Shown in pieces: positions 9,595 through 17,280 of a stretch of 64,000 nt of DNA. A program made the translations under genes and the position numbers. Every line of letters begins with the position of its first letter. Positions within the stretch are counted from its first letter, which is position 1. Under the pieces are notes generated by a model. That model saw only the letters and a list, made by a program, of their open reading frames with translations, ran no database searches and had not been told where the DNA came from. The DNA is from Caulobacteraceae bacterium (GTDB lineage: Bacteria; Pseudomonadota; Alphaproteobacteria; Caulobacterales; Caulobacteraceae): positions 310,001 to 374,000 of the forward strand of contig CANJLH010000001.1 in assembly GCA_947475415.1 (NCBI GenBank), written 5' to 3'.

Positions 9595-9980
9595 TCCTGC
9601 GAAGATTTATTTATCTGGTGGCGGCGGCCTCTGCGGTCGCCGCCGCGGCAGGAGTCGCCGTCGTCGCGGCGGCCTTCGCCGTCTATGCCTTGTTCCGCGG
9701 GCCGCTGGGTCCGGCTGGCGCCGCCGCGGCCGTCTGCGGGCTTGCCGCCCTGCTTTCGATCATCGCTGGGCTCTCCCTGATGCTTGTCGCGCGTCCGCCG
9801 CAGCGCAAGGGCCGCAGCGACGACAGCCTTGCCGTGCGGGCCATGGAGTTCGCCCGGGAAAAGCCGCTCATCGCGCTTGGCGGCGCTGCGATCATGGGTC
9901 TGATCGCGGTGCGTAATCCACAGGCGATCGCAACGGCGCTTGGGGCATTTCTGGCCTCAAAGCCCACCCCGAAAAAGTAA
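9591..9980 (+). CDS. Small membrane protein (YqjE/holin-like) downstream of the DUF883 gene
   Basis: A 129-residue protein with three hydrophobic stretches: about residues 7-33, 42-65 and 94-107. The segment AMEFAREKPLIALGGAAIMGLIA repeats the EKPL-glycine-rich pattern of the upstream DUF883 protein. The TTG start at 9591 overlaps the preceding TGA, pointing to translational coupling, and no better ATG exists upstream in frame. In enterobacteria yqjD is followed by the membrane protein genes yqjE and yqjK, so an equivalent role as an inner-membrane partner is inferred. The family assignment is tentative because the sequence is mostly Ala, Val and Gly. Confidence 0.65.
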   Translation: MILRRFIYLVAAASAVAAAAGVAVVAAAFAVYALFRGPLGPAGAAAAVCGLAALLSIIAGLSLMLVARPPQRKGRSDDSLAVRAMEFAREKPLIALGGAAIMGLIAVRNPQAIATALGAFLASKPTPKK

Positions 9981-10093
9981 GCCCGCGTTAAGAAACGCTC
10001 CCCAATTCGGCCCAGATCCCCGCCGATATTGCAGCCGGGACGTTTGATCGACCGCGCGACGTACGCCGCGCGCAGGGTCTTTGGGATTGAATC

Positions 10094-10441
10094 ATGCACA
10101 GAACCTGGATTGCACTCGCAGGCATCGGCGCGTTGGCTTCCGGCTGCACCTCTACAGGAAACATGGAGCGCAACGTCGGCGGAGGCGCCGCCATCGGCGC
10201 GCTCGCCGGCGCGACGATCGGCGCTGTGTCCGGTGATGTGCGGGTCGGATCCGCTGCCGCGGTCGGCGCGGCTATCGGCGGGGCGGCCGGCGCGGTGAGG
10301 GGTTGCCGGCAGGATGGCGGCTGCGGCGCTGCTGCCGCGACGCCAAACCACCGCCAATATTACGATGAACGCGCCGGTCGATACTATTACTACGACTCCC
10401 GCGCAGGCCGCTATTTTTGGGAAGACGGCAGCCCGCGATGA
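10094..10441 (+). CDS. Glycine-zipper lipoprotein
   Basis: A 115-residue exported lipoprotein. The first 17 residues form a short signal sequence ending in the lipobox LASG-Cys18. A glycine zipper follows (about residues 29-70, GGGAAIGALAGATIGAV and a second run AAIGGAAGAV), which usually packs as two membrane-associated helices. The C-terminus is rich in Tyr, with YYDERAGRYYYYD and a second RAGRYFW repeat. Outer-membrane glycine-zipper lipoproteins of the SlyB/OmpA-linker type are the closest known class; the exact function is unknown. It is convergent with phyR, whose terminator lies just downstream. Confidence 0.75.
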   Translation: MHRTWIALAGIGALASGCTSTGNMERNVGGGAAIGALAGATIGAVSGDVRVGSAAAVGAAIGGAAGAVRGCRQDGGCGAAAATPNHRQYYDERAGRYYYYDSRAGRYFWEDGSPR

Positions 10442-10450
10442 GGGGCGCTG

Positions 10451-10477
10451 AAAAAAAGGCGGGCCAGAAGGCCCGCC
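10451..10477 (-). terminator. Rho-independent terminator of phyR
   Basis: Bases 10458-10465 (GGCGGGCC) and 10470-10477 (GGCCCGCC) form a perfect 8-bp stem with an AGAA loop. Read on the minus strand the hairpin is followed by seven T residues (10457-10451). The orientation suits phyR, which ends about 100 bases upstream of it. On the plus strand there is no T-run, so it should not act on the lipoprotein gene. Confidence 0.8.
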
Positions 10478-10580
10478 AGTCGTGTGTCATAGGATGTGAA
10501 CGGCGCGGAGATGGCTTTGAGGGTTTAGCCGGCCACTTAAAACGCCTCATTCGCCGGGTGGTTCCTGCGGCCTGAGCAGT

Positions 10581-11378
10581 TCAGGCCGCCTGACGGTTGT
10601 TGCGCCTGGGATGGAAGAACAGCGCCTGGCCGATCGCGGCCTTCACGGTTTCCGGCTGGAAGGGCTTGGTGATCAGGAAGGTGGGCTCCGGCCGCTCCCC
10701 GGTGAGCAATCGCTCCGGGAATGCGGTGATGAAGATCACCGGCACATCGAAGCGCGCAAGAATGTCCTTCACAGCATCAATGCCTGACGATCCGTCTGCA
10801 AGCTGGATATCCGCCAGGACCAGACCCGGCACATTGCGCGCCACGGCATCAACCGCCTCGGTGCGTGTCGCGGCGATGTCGACAACGGTGTGACCAAGTT
10901 CCCAGACCAGGGCCTCAATGTCGGTGGCGATGACCGGTTCGTCCTCGATGATCAACACATCGGTCGCCAGTTCGGCGTCGATTTCGGACTGCGCAGAGGC
11001 GATCAACTGCTCGACCTCCTCAAAATCGGTGTCGAGAATTTGCGCCGCTTCGCTCGTCGTGAAGCCCTCGAGCGCCGTCAGCAAGAACGCCTGACGCGAC
11101 CGCGGCGCAATCAGCATCAGCCTCCGGGTTGGTTCGTCGAAGCCCTGAACGTCATCCGTGCGTTCCAGCCGTTCGCCGGAACTGCCCCAGATGGCATGAA
11201 ACAGATGATAGAGGGCGACCCGCGGGGTAAGTTCCGCTTCGAGTTCCTTTTCGCCAGCGGCAAGGGTTTCCAAGGTGACCCGAACATATTGGTCACCGGT
11301 CGTCTGATCGCCGGTCAGGGCGCGAGCGTAGCGGCGCACATATGGAATGTGCTGCGCAAATTTGGCGAGAAGACTCAA
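10581..11378 (-). CDS. phyR: PhyR, anti-anti-sigma response regulator of the general stress response
   Basis: PhyR is the phospho-switch of the alphaproteobacterial general stress response. Its N-terminal half mimics a sigma factor and, once the receiver is phosphorylated, binds NepR and frees EcfG. Residues 1-135 form the sigma-like domain (FAQHIPYVRRYARALTG, then RQAFLLTALEGFTTSEAAQI). Residues 138-265 form the receiver with E145/D146, phospho-acceptor Asp190 in LADIQLADG, Thr218 and Lys238. The domain order, sigma-like first and receiver second, is diagnostic. The 265-residue length is normal. It is divergent from nepR-ecfG and has its own EcfG-type promoter and a good terminator. Confidence 0.97.
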   Translation of the reverse strand: MSLLAKFAQHIPYVRRYARALTGDQTTGDQYVRVTLETLAAGEKELEAELTPRVALYHLFHAIWGSSGERLERTDDVQGFDEPTRRLMLIAPRSRQAFLLTALEGFTTSEAAQILDTDFEEVEQLIASAQSEIDAELATDVLIIEDEPVIATDIEALVWELGHTVVDIAATRTEAVDAVARNVPGLVLADIQLADGSSGIDAVKDILARFDVPVIFITAFPERLLTGERPEPTFLITKPFQPETVKAAIGQALFFHPRRNNRQAA

Positions 11379-11453
11379 GTTAACCCCTCCTGATCATGAG
11401 GCGGTGCGCGGAAGGCGAATAGTCCCCCCGACAGACGCCATCATAAGGGCGAA

Positions 11454-11478
11454 AACGCGACAAAAAGGAATTGGTTCC
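11454..11478 (-). promoter_or_regulatory. EcfG-type promoter of phyR
   Basis: On the minus strand the -35 element GGAAC (11478-11474) is followed by a 16-base spacer and the -10 element CGTT (11457-11454). This matches the GGAAC-N16/17-CGTT consensus of EcfG/SigT promoters exactly. It lies 76 bases upstream of the phyR start, so phyR is expected to be under the sigma factor it controls. Confidence 0.85.
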
Positions 11479-11516
11479 TATGCGCCTTCACTTTACGCCT
11501 AATGCCGAATGGGTCG

Positions 11517-11541
11517 GGAACCTTGATCAGGATCATGCGTT
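11517..11541 (+). promoter_or_regulatory. EcfG-type promoter of nepR-ecfG
   Basis: GGAAC at 11517-11521, a 16-base spacer and CGTT at 11538-11541 match the EcfG promoter consensus exactly. It lies about 56 bases upstream of nepR and would drive nepR, ecfG and probably phyK, giving autoregulation. It is the mirror image of the phyR promoter with the same spacer length. Confidence 0.87.
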
Positions 11542-11597
11542 GGCCAAGATAGGCGAATAGAGGGGGGTCGGTCCTGAAAGAGCGGCGTCAAGCAAAT

Positions 11598-11786
11598 ATG
11601 ATCGGCGAAACCGCACCGGCCGAGGCCCGCGGAACCACCGCAGCCCTCGATGAAGCGCGACTGCGCCAGCAGGCCATTGGCGTGCGGCTGCGGCGGCTGT
11701 TCGACGAGGTGGTCAACGAAGACGTACCGGGGGAATTTCTCGAGATACTTCGTCGGGCCGACAATCGACGAGAGGAGGCGGGATGA
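11598..11786 (+). CDS. nepR: NepR, anti-sigma factor of the general stress response
   Basis: NepR is a small protein that binds EcfG and is removed by phosphorylated PhyR. The 62-residue product contains the family core, residues 26-52: IGVRLRRLFDEVVNEDVP followed by EFLEIL, which forms the two helices that clamp the sigma factor. The ends are polar and of low complexity, as usual. No strong ribosome-binding site precedes ATG 11598. Its stop overlaps the ecfG start, the normal nepR-ecfG coupling, so anti-sigma and sigma factor are likely made in step. Confidence 0.95.
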   Translation: MIGETAPAEARGTTAALDEARLRQQAIGVRLRRLFDEVVNEDVPGEFLEILRRADNRREEAG

Positions 11787-12388
11787 TGGCGTCCGCGGAC
11801 ACCGCCCCGCCCCGCACAGCCGCAGTTGATGAAGACTTCAAGCGCGAGCTTGTGGGCCTGATTCCCCAGTTGCGCGCTTTCGCTCGAGCCTTGTGCGGAA
11901 ATCCCACCGCGGCGGATGACCTGGCTCAGGACGCCATGGTCAGGGCCTGGGACGCGCGGGCGTCCTTCGAGATGGGCACGAACATGAAGGCGTGGACCTT
12001 CATGATCCTGCGCAATCAATTCTATTCCGAAAAGCGCCGGTCCTGGCGACAGGGTCAGCTCGACCAGGACGCGGCCGAGCGCACGCTACTGGCGGTGGAC
12101 AATCCGGAGGCGCCGCTGGCCCTCGACGAATTGCGGTTGTGCTTGGCGATGCTGCCCGCCGAGCAGCGGGAGGCTCTGATCCTGGTCGGCGCTGGCGGCT
12201 TCGCCTACGAGGAAGCCGCCGAAATCTGCAACTGCGCCGTCGGCACTGTGAAGAGCCGGGTCAGCCGCGCACGTCGTGCGTTGCAGGCCGCCCTGGAAGC
12301 CGGCGCCTACCACCGCGATGGCAAGCCGGCCGGAGACGCCATGCGATCCATCCTGGCCGAGGCGGATCGGCTGGGCGTAACGCGTTGA
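11783..12388 (+). CDS. ecfG: EcfG/SigT-type general stress response sigma factor
   Basis: An extracytoplasmic-function sigma factor of the EcfG group (SigT in Caulobacter). Region 2 covers about residues 20-90, with NPTAADDLAQDAMVRAWDA and MKAWTFMILRNQFYSEKRR. Region 4 covers about residues 110-165, with LPAEQREALILVGAGGFAYEEAA and the helix-turn-helix CAVGTVKSRVSRAR. The 201-residue length is normal. Start is ATG 11783 or 11786, behind the purine run GAGGAGGCGGG; the first overlaps the nepR stop. phyK follows after 19 bases. It is expected to recognise the two GGAAC-N16-CGTT promoters seen at this locus. Confidence 0.96.
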   Translation: MMASADTAPPRTAAVDEDFKRELVGLIPQLRAFARALCGNPTAADDLAQDAMVRAWDARASFEMGTNMKAWTFMILRNQFYSEKRRSWRQGQLDQDAAERTLLAVDNPEAPLALDELRLCLAMLPAEQREALILVGAGGFAYEEAAEICNCAVGTVKSRVSRARRALQAALEAGAYHRDGKPAGDAMRSILAEADRLGVTR

Positions 12389-12407
12389 ACGCGGCTGAGG
12401 GTGTGGG

Positions 12408-14120
12408 ATGACCGGCGATCCCAAGGTAGCGCCGCCTACGATACGGGCACGGCTGATGAAGGCGCTGGCGCTGGCGCTGATGCCCGTGCTCATCCTTGGC
12501 GCTATCCAGTCGACCGTCGCCTTCCACCGCGAAACCGAGATGCGGCGTTCAAGCCTGGGCCTCGCCGCAAAACGCGCCGCCGCCACCGCGCAAGCCCGGC
12601 TCGAGGCTGCGGACATTCTCCTCGAAACACTCGCCCCAGGCGCGATCGGCGCATCCTGCGCACAGCGGCTGGCCCAGGCCGTGGAACGCATCCCCGGCTA
12701 CATCAATCTTATCCGCTTTGACCGCATCGGGCGGGTGGCCTGCGCCGCCAAAGATACGCCGAACGATGCCACACGGGGTGGGCGGGCCTGGTTCCAGAGA
12801 CTGGCGGCCGGCGATGACATGGTGGTGACCACCGACCCGGGGGCCAGCTATGCCGGCGAGCCGGCATTGCTGGCGGCGGTCGGCGCTCGGGATCCGGGAG
12901 CGCGTTTTGATGGCGCCCTGGTCGCGGTGATCGCGCTTGCGACTCTGCAGCCGCCCCTGTCCGATCCGAACCTGCCCTACGGGGCGGAGGTTGCTCTGGT
13001 GGATCCCGCCGGCCGGTTCATAAGCTTCACGAACCTGCAGGCGTTTCCGCAATTGGAAGGCGACTGGCTCGCCAAGGCCACGAAGCGCGGCCAGGTGCTT
13101 TGGTCCAGCGCAGATCGTAGCGGCGCGCCCCGGATATATTCGGCCGCGCCGCTGATCGACCGTGAGGTCTTCGTCGTGCTGTCGGCCCGCGCGCCGGGAG
13201 TTTTCTCCTGGACGCGGCTCAATCCGCTCACGGGTCTGGTGTTCCCATTGCTCAGCTTCGGCCTGGCGCTTGCGGCTGTGGCCGTGGTGGCTGATCGTGT
13301 GGTGCTGCGCTGGATCGAATATCTGCGGCGGATCGCGGAACTCTACGCCCAGGGGCGCTTCACAGTGCGCCCGGTCGAGGCGGAAAACATGCCCCCGGAG
13401 ATCCGGGCTCTAGCGATGACACTGGAAGACATGGCCGACGGCATCGTCGGCCGCGACCAATCTCTACGCGACAATCTCGCCCAGAAGGATGCGCTGATGC
13501 GCGAGATCCACCATAGGGTGAAGAACAACCTGCAAATCATCTCCAGTCTGCTCAACATGCAGCAGCGCGCCCTCAGCGACCCGGCGGCGCGGGCCGCCAT
13601 GAGCGACACCCGTCAGCGCATCACCGCCCTGGCCCTGATTTACCGGGCCCTCTACCAGGGTCCGGACCTGAAGCGGGTGGACCTTCGCCCATTCATTGAG
13701 GAACTGACCGCGCAGCTGATCGCCGGGGATGCGACGCAAGCGACGCAGGTGCGCACCGTGCTCAAGATCGACGCCCTGGTTATCGATCCTGACCGCCTCG
13801 CCCCGTTGGCCCTGTTCGCCGTCGAAGCCGTCACCAACGCCCGCAAGCATGCCTTTTCCCGGCGCGGCGGCACGCTCAGCGTCACGTTTACGGTCAGGGG
13901 TGAAGAAGCAACTCTGGACATCGCCGATGACGGCGACGCCACCGCCGCCGCCCTCGATACGCCCGGCGTCGGACGCACACTGATGACCGCCTTCGCCCGT
14001 CAGCTTCGCGGTCGCACCGAAATCGTCCGCAATGAGCTCGGGGGCGTCACGGCGCGGCTGATCTTCCCGACTCCGACCTCGCCGGCGCTGGCGTTGGAGA
14101 GCGACACCGTGACCGCTTGA
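12408..14120 (+). CDS. phyK: PhyK-type sensor histidine kinase (HisKA_2)
   Basis: A membrane sensor kinase of 570 residues. It has a membrane segment at about 17-38, a periplasmic region of roughly 235 residues, a second membrane segment at about 275-297, a HAMP-like linker, then the HisKA_2 box EIHHRVKNNLQIISSLLN with phospho-acceptor His369 and an ATPase domain (VEAVTNARKHAF, then a short glycine box). Caulobacter PhyK is the kinase that phosphorylates PhyR and lies directly downstream of nepR-sigT, as here. The 19-base gap to ecfG suggests co-transcription. The periplasmic region should sense osmotic or other envelope stress; the ligand is unknown. The phyK name rests mainly on position and kinase class. 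Confidence 0.88.
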   Translation: MTGDPKVAPPTIRARLMKALALALMPVLILGAIQSTVAFHRETEMRRSSLGLAAKRAAATAQARLEAADILLETLAPGAIGASCAQRLAQAVERIPGYINLIRFDRIGRVACAAKDTPNDATRGGRAWFQRLAAGDDMVVTTDPGASYAGEPALLAAVGARDPGARFDGALVAVIALATLQPPLSDPNLPYGAEVALVDPAGRFISFTNLQAFPQLEGDWLAKATKRGQVLWSSADRSGAPRIYSAAPLIDREVFVVLSARAPGVFSWTRLNPLTGLVFPLLSFGLALAAVAVVADRVVLRWIEYLRRIAELYAQGRFTVRPVEAENMPPEIRALAMTLEDMADGIVGRDQSLRDNLAQKDALMREIHHRVKNNLQIISSLLNMQQRALSDPAARAAMSDTRQRITALALIYRALYQGPDLKRVDLRPFIEELTAQLIAGDATQATQVRTVLKIDALVIDPDRLAPLALFAVEAVTNARKHAFSRRGGTLSVTFTVRGEEATLDIADDGDATAAALDTPGVGRTLMTAFARQLRGRTEIVRNELGGVTARLIFPTPTSPALALESDTVTA

Positions 14121-14124
14121 ACAG

Positions 14125-14952
14125 CTAGGCCGCGGCGGAATAGGCCGGATCGCGCTCGAACAACCCAGGGACGCCATCGGCCGGCCGCAACGCTGAATGA
14201 AGGCCTGCGACTTCATCTCCCGGACTAAGCATCAGCACGCCGCCGGGCGTCAGCGCGCCCACCATGCTCTGAAGCACCCGGGCCTGCATCGGCTCAACGA
14301 GCGAGTTCAGCACATAGCGGCAGAGAATCAGGTCGAACTGCCCAAGTCGGGACAGGTCACCCACCAGATTGATCCGTCGCCAGCGCACCATCTGACGGAT
14401 GCGCGGCGATATGACCCACATGTCGTCCTGCTTCTCGAAATGTTCAACCAGCTTGCGGATCGGCAATCCCCGCTGCACCTCGAACTGGGTGAACAGGCCG
14501 CTTTGCGCCTTCTCCAAGGCCCGTTCGTTCAGATCCGAACCGTAGAGGTCAATTCGCACGGATGGCGCAGAGGCCGGAGGATCCGCGGCCATCATCGCCA
14601 GGGAGTAAATTTCCTGGCCGGAACCACAGGCTGCGCTCCAGATGCGAACCGCACCACCCTCCCGGCGCTGCATCGCCGCCGGCAGGACCTGGTCGCGGAG
14701 ATGGTCGAACACAGGCGCATCTCGGAAGAAGGCGGTATCTCCGAAGGCCATCGCCTCGACGACAGCCCAGATCAGCTTCTCGTCGCGCCGGGCGCGCAGT
14801 TCGACGAGCATGTCCGCGATCGAGGCGAATCCGTCTCGGCGAGCCACAGGGGCCAGCCGGCTTTCCATCATGTAGTGCTTGTCCGGATCAATCTTCAGCC
14901 CGGCGCGCGCGGCGCAAAGCTGGCTGATCAACAGGGCGTCGTCCACCTTCAT
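14125..14952 (-). CDS. cheR: CheR-family protein-glutamate methyltransferase
   Basis: CheR enzymes methylate glutamates on chemoreceptors using S-adenosylmethionine. The N-terminal helical domain (about residues 1-75) includes FGDTAFFRD, a variant of the NETxFFRD motif. The SAM-binding domain contains IWSAACGSGQEIYSLAM (about residues 100-118), followed by YGSDLNERALEKA and the RRINLVGDLSRLGQFDLILCR segment. About 275 residues is the normal length. The start is ATG at 14952, which overlaps the stop of the upstream cheY-like gene by four bases, so the two are translationally coupled. No chemoreceptor or cheA is in the window. The neighbours suggest a role outside the main chemotaxis operon. 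Confidence 0.88.
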   Translation of the reverse strand: MKVDDALLISQLCAARAGLKIDPDKHYMMESRLAPVARRDGFASIADMLVELRARRDEKLIWAVVEAMAFGDTAFFRDAPVFDHLRDQVLPAAMQRREGGAVRIWSAACGSGQEIYSLAMMAADPPASAPSVRIDLYGSDLNERALEKAQSGLFTQFEVQRGLPIRKLVEHFEKQDDMWVISPRIRQMVRWRRINLVGDLSRLGQFDLILCRYVLNSLVEPMQARVLQSMVGALTPGGVLMLSPGDEVAGLHSALRPADGVPGLFERDPAYSAAA

Positions 14953-15314
14953 ACCAGGCCGGCTTGCGCGAACTTCGAGGTGATGATCTCTCCGTCGAAG
15001 GGTTTCATGATGTATTCGTCCGCGCCGGCGTCGAGGGCGTCCATGATCCGCGCCCGATCGTTTTCGACGGTGCAGAACACCACAGTCGGGATGTCGCCGC
15101 CGGGCTCCTGTCGCAGGTGTTTGAGGAATTCGAGGCCGTTCATGACCGGCATATGCCAGTCGAGCAGGATCGCATCGGGCATGGCGGCGCGGCACCAGGC
15201 CAGCGCCTCGACCCCGTCACCGGCTTCGGCGATCTCGAAGCCAACGTCCTCAAGGATGCGCCGGGCGACCTTGCGCATGACACGGCTGTCGTCGACGATG
15301 AGGCAAGTCCTCAA
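14949..15314 (-). CDS. CheY-like single-domain response regulator
   Basis: A stand-alone receiver of 121 residues. It has the acidic pocket VDDSRVM (D8/D9), the phospho-acceptor Asp in ILLDWHMPVMNGLEFLKHLR (about residue 52), the Thr of VFCTVEND and the Lys of EYIMKPFD. There is no output domain, so it acts by protein contact, as CheY does at the flagellar switch or as a phosphate sink. It is coupled to cheR by a four-base overlap and lies between chpT and phyK, all reading in keeping with the Caulobacter locus. The kinase that phosphorylates it is not shown here; ChpT or CheA are possible. Confidence 0.9.
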   Translation of the reverse strand: MRTCLIVDDSRVMRKVARRILEDVGFEIAEAGDGVEALAWCRAAMPDAILLDWHMPVMNGLEFLKHLRQEPGGDIPTVVFCTVENDRARIMDALDAGADEYIMKPFDGEIITSKFAQAGLV

Positions 15315-15394
15315 GGAAACGCTCCTTCCCGTACCCGTCCGTTTTCACGCGACGCTGGTTAAGGAGGGGTGTCCCCGGCCCCGAAAACGTCCGG

Positions 15395-16072
15395 TCAGCG
15401 ATTGGGAATCGTAGCGGCGAAAGTCACTTTGCCGTCGATGGCGTCGGCATAGACCCGACCGCCGGCGTCGGTGACGATCAGATACAGGTAATAGGCCTGG
15501 ACCCATTGACCGTGCAGTCCCTGTGACAGGCCCTCGCCGCGCAGACCCTCGAGGGCCTCCGGCCGCAGCCGCGCTTTGGGCCCTTCGGCCTCGATGGCGA
15601 TTGTGATCGATCCGGCGTCCTCCACAGCGCGCACCCGCGCCATGCCGCCGGTCGGCAGCGCCGCGCCGCCGAGCTGAGCCATGTTGAGCAGCGCGCGCGC
15701 CACGGGCTTGCTCACCGCCGACGGCGTCACCTGCCAATCAAGCTCCGCGCGCATGTGACCGAATATGCCCCGGGTCAGGTCCTCCAGGACTCGAGGATCG
15801 AATGTCTCGGCCGTGGCCGACGCACCGAACGCGACACGGGTAAATGACAGTATGTCCGCCAGTTTCCGGGCGCTTGAGGCGATCAGGCTCATCGCCTCTT
15901 CGCGCATGTCCTGTGCCGTTGGATCATCGAGAAGGTCGAGCCCCGACACGATGGCGCTCGCCGGACTGATGAAGTCATGGCACATGCGGGCGGCGAGATG
16001 GGCCGCGAGCTCCGCCGCCCGGGGCGGCTGGGGGCGCGGTCGGGCGTCGTCGAGATTGTGGGCTTCGCTCAT
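15395..16072 (-). CDS. chpT: ChpT histidine phosphotransferase
   Basis: ChpT relays phosphate from the hybrid kinase CckA to the response regulators CtrA and CpdR, and is essential in Caulobacter. The 225-residue protein has a dimerisation-histidine helix with ARMCHDFISPASAIVSGLDL (His32 the phosphate carrier) and a second helix IASSARKLADILSFTRVAFG. A degenerate ATPase-like domain follows that lacks nucleotide-binding boxes, as expected for ChpT. The Cys-His-Asp-Phe-(Ile/Val)-Ser-Pro signature is characteristic. It is the last gene of the minus-strand group here and is divergent from cysQ. Finding ChpT is strong evidence for an alphaproteobacterium with the CckA-CtrA network. Confidence 0.95.
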   Translation of the reverse strand: MSEAHNLDDARPRPQPPRAAELAAHLAARMCHDFISPASAIVSGLDLLDDPTAQDMREEAMSLIASSARKLADILSFTRVAFGASATAETFDPRVLEDLTRGIFGHMRAELDWQVTPSAVSKPVARALLNMAQLGGAALPTGGMARVRAVEDAGSITIAIEAEGPKARLRPEALEGLRGEGLSQGLHGQWVQAYYLYLIVTDAGGRVYADAIDGKVTFAATIPNR

Positions 16073-16137
16073 AGTCAGGCACTCTGAGGTGATTTGGCGG
16101 TTTGGAAAACGCCCTAGCGGCGGCGAGGAGAAAACGC

Positions 16138-16938
16138 GTGGCGGCGGACGGCGGTGGTGTGAGTCTCGATAACGCGGAGGCCTGGGATATAGGCGCCGCG
16201 CTGGGAGATATCTGCGAGGCCGCCGCCAGTGTCATCATGCCGTTCTGGCGCGCGGGCGTGACGGTCCGCGCCAAGGCCGATGACAGCCCGGTGACCGAGG
16301 CCGACCACCAGGGTGAGGCGCTGATCCTGGCCGCCCTCGCAGAACGCTGGCCCGACATCCCGACGATTTCCGAGGAGCATGCCAGCGAGTTCGGCGCGCC
16401 GGACGCCATCGGCCCGCATTTCTTTCTGGTGGATCCAATTGACGGCACCAAGGCCTTCGTGCGCGGCGACAAGAACTTCACGGTCAATATCGCCCTGATC
16501 GCGCATGGCCGTCCCGTGGCGGGCGCCGTGGGCGCACCGGCGACCGGCGAGCTCTGGCACACCGGTGTGGGTGGCGCGATGAAACGCGTCCGGGGCGGAA
16601 CTCCGGCGCCGATCCGGGTTCGGGCCTGGCCCACAGGCTCCGCCCGCGCCGTGCTCAGCCACACCATCAAGGAAGCCGCCGACATGGCGTTGGAGTCGAC
16701 CTATGGCTACAGCCGCCGCGAGTTGATGGATTCCTCGATCAAGTTCTGCCGGATCGCAGAGGGCGCCGCCGACATCTATCCGCGGCATGGGCCGACCATG
16801 GAATGGGACATCGCGGCGGGCCATGCTGTGCTGGCGGCCGCAGGCGGGCGACTGACGACACCGCAGGGCGACGCTTTTATCTATGGCAAGGCCGATCAGG
16901 GGTTCCGCAACGGTTGGTTCGTGGCGCGGGGCGGTTGA
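16138..16938 (+). CDS. cysQ: 3'(2'),5'-bisphosphate nucleotidase
   Basis: CysQ removes the 3' phosphate from adenosine 3',5'-bisphosphate, the by-product of sulfate assimilation and CoA-arm transfer. The inositol-monophosphatase fold motifs are present: EE at TISEEHASE, DPIDGTKAF, then FTVNIALI, SSIKFCRIAEGAADIYPR and the metal-binding GPTMEWDIAAGHAVL. These follow the CysQ pattern more closely than SuhB or HisN. Start GTG 16138 is preferred to the upstream TTG at 16102 because GAGGAG (16125-16130) is at the right distance and the extension is Arg/Ala-rich. The product is then 266 residues, normal for CysQ. It is divergent from chpT and its stop abuts the small gene on the other strand. Confidence 0.88.
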   Translation: MAADGGGVSLDNAEAWDIGAALGDICEAAASVIMPFWRAGVTVRAKADDSPVTEADHQGEALILAALAERWPDIPTISEEHASEFGAPDAIGPHFFLVDPIDGTKAFVRGDKNFTVNIALIAHGRPVAGAVGAPATGELWHTGVGGAMKRVRGGTPAPIRVRAWPTGSARAVLSHTIKEAADMALESTYGYSRRELMDSSIKFCRIAEGAADIYPRHGPTMEWDIAAGHAVLAAAGGRLTTPQGDAFIYGKADQGFRNGWFVARGG

Positions 16939-17121
16939 TCAGATTCTGCGCTCATTGTCCGACGCAGCCGTGGGCGCTGCAATCCACTGGGCGACCGGCG
17001 CCGGAGCCGACCTGGCCGTGACCCCGCTGAAGGCAAGGTAACCGCCGAAGCCGGAGAGGAAGGCGAGCGCGACGATCCAGACATAAGGTCCGAACAGGTC
17101 GTTTGCGCGAAGGGGCGTCAT
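16939..17121 (-). CDS. Small single-pass membrane protein, unknown function
   Basis: A 60-residue product with one clear membrane segment (about residues 10-32, FGPYVWIVALAFLSGFGGYLAF) and an Ala/Pro-rich tail ending in ERRI. I do not recognise a family. It is supported by a strong ribosome-binding sequence on the minus strand (AGGTGA, eight bases ahead of the ATG at 17121) and by a hydrophobic pattern that is not expected of a shadow frame. It converges on cysQ, with stop codons back to back. The product is probably inner-membrane, with a short cytoplasmic N-terminus. Confidence 0.65.
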   Translation of the reverse strand: MTPLRANDLFGPYVWIVALAFLSGFGGYLAFSGVTARSAPAPVAQWIAAPTAASDNERRI

Positions 17122-17280
17122 GGACTGTCACCTCAGACTAAGGCTCGCAGTCAACAAACACTATGGTTAGCAAAAGGTTGCCGCGCAGAACCAATTGTGG
17201 CGAAAAAATGTCGAAACGCGCCACGCTTCCAACCGTCGCCGCCGCGGGATATCAGGGCGCATCATCGGGGAGGTATTCAC

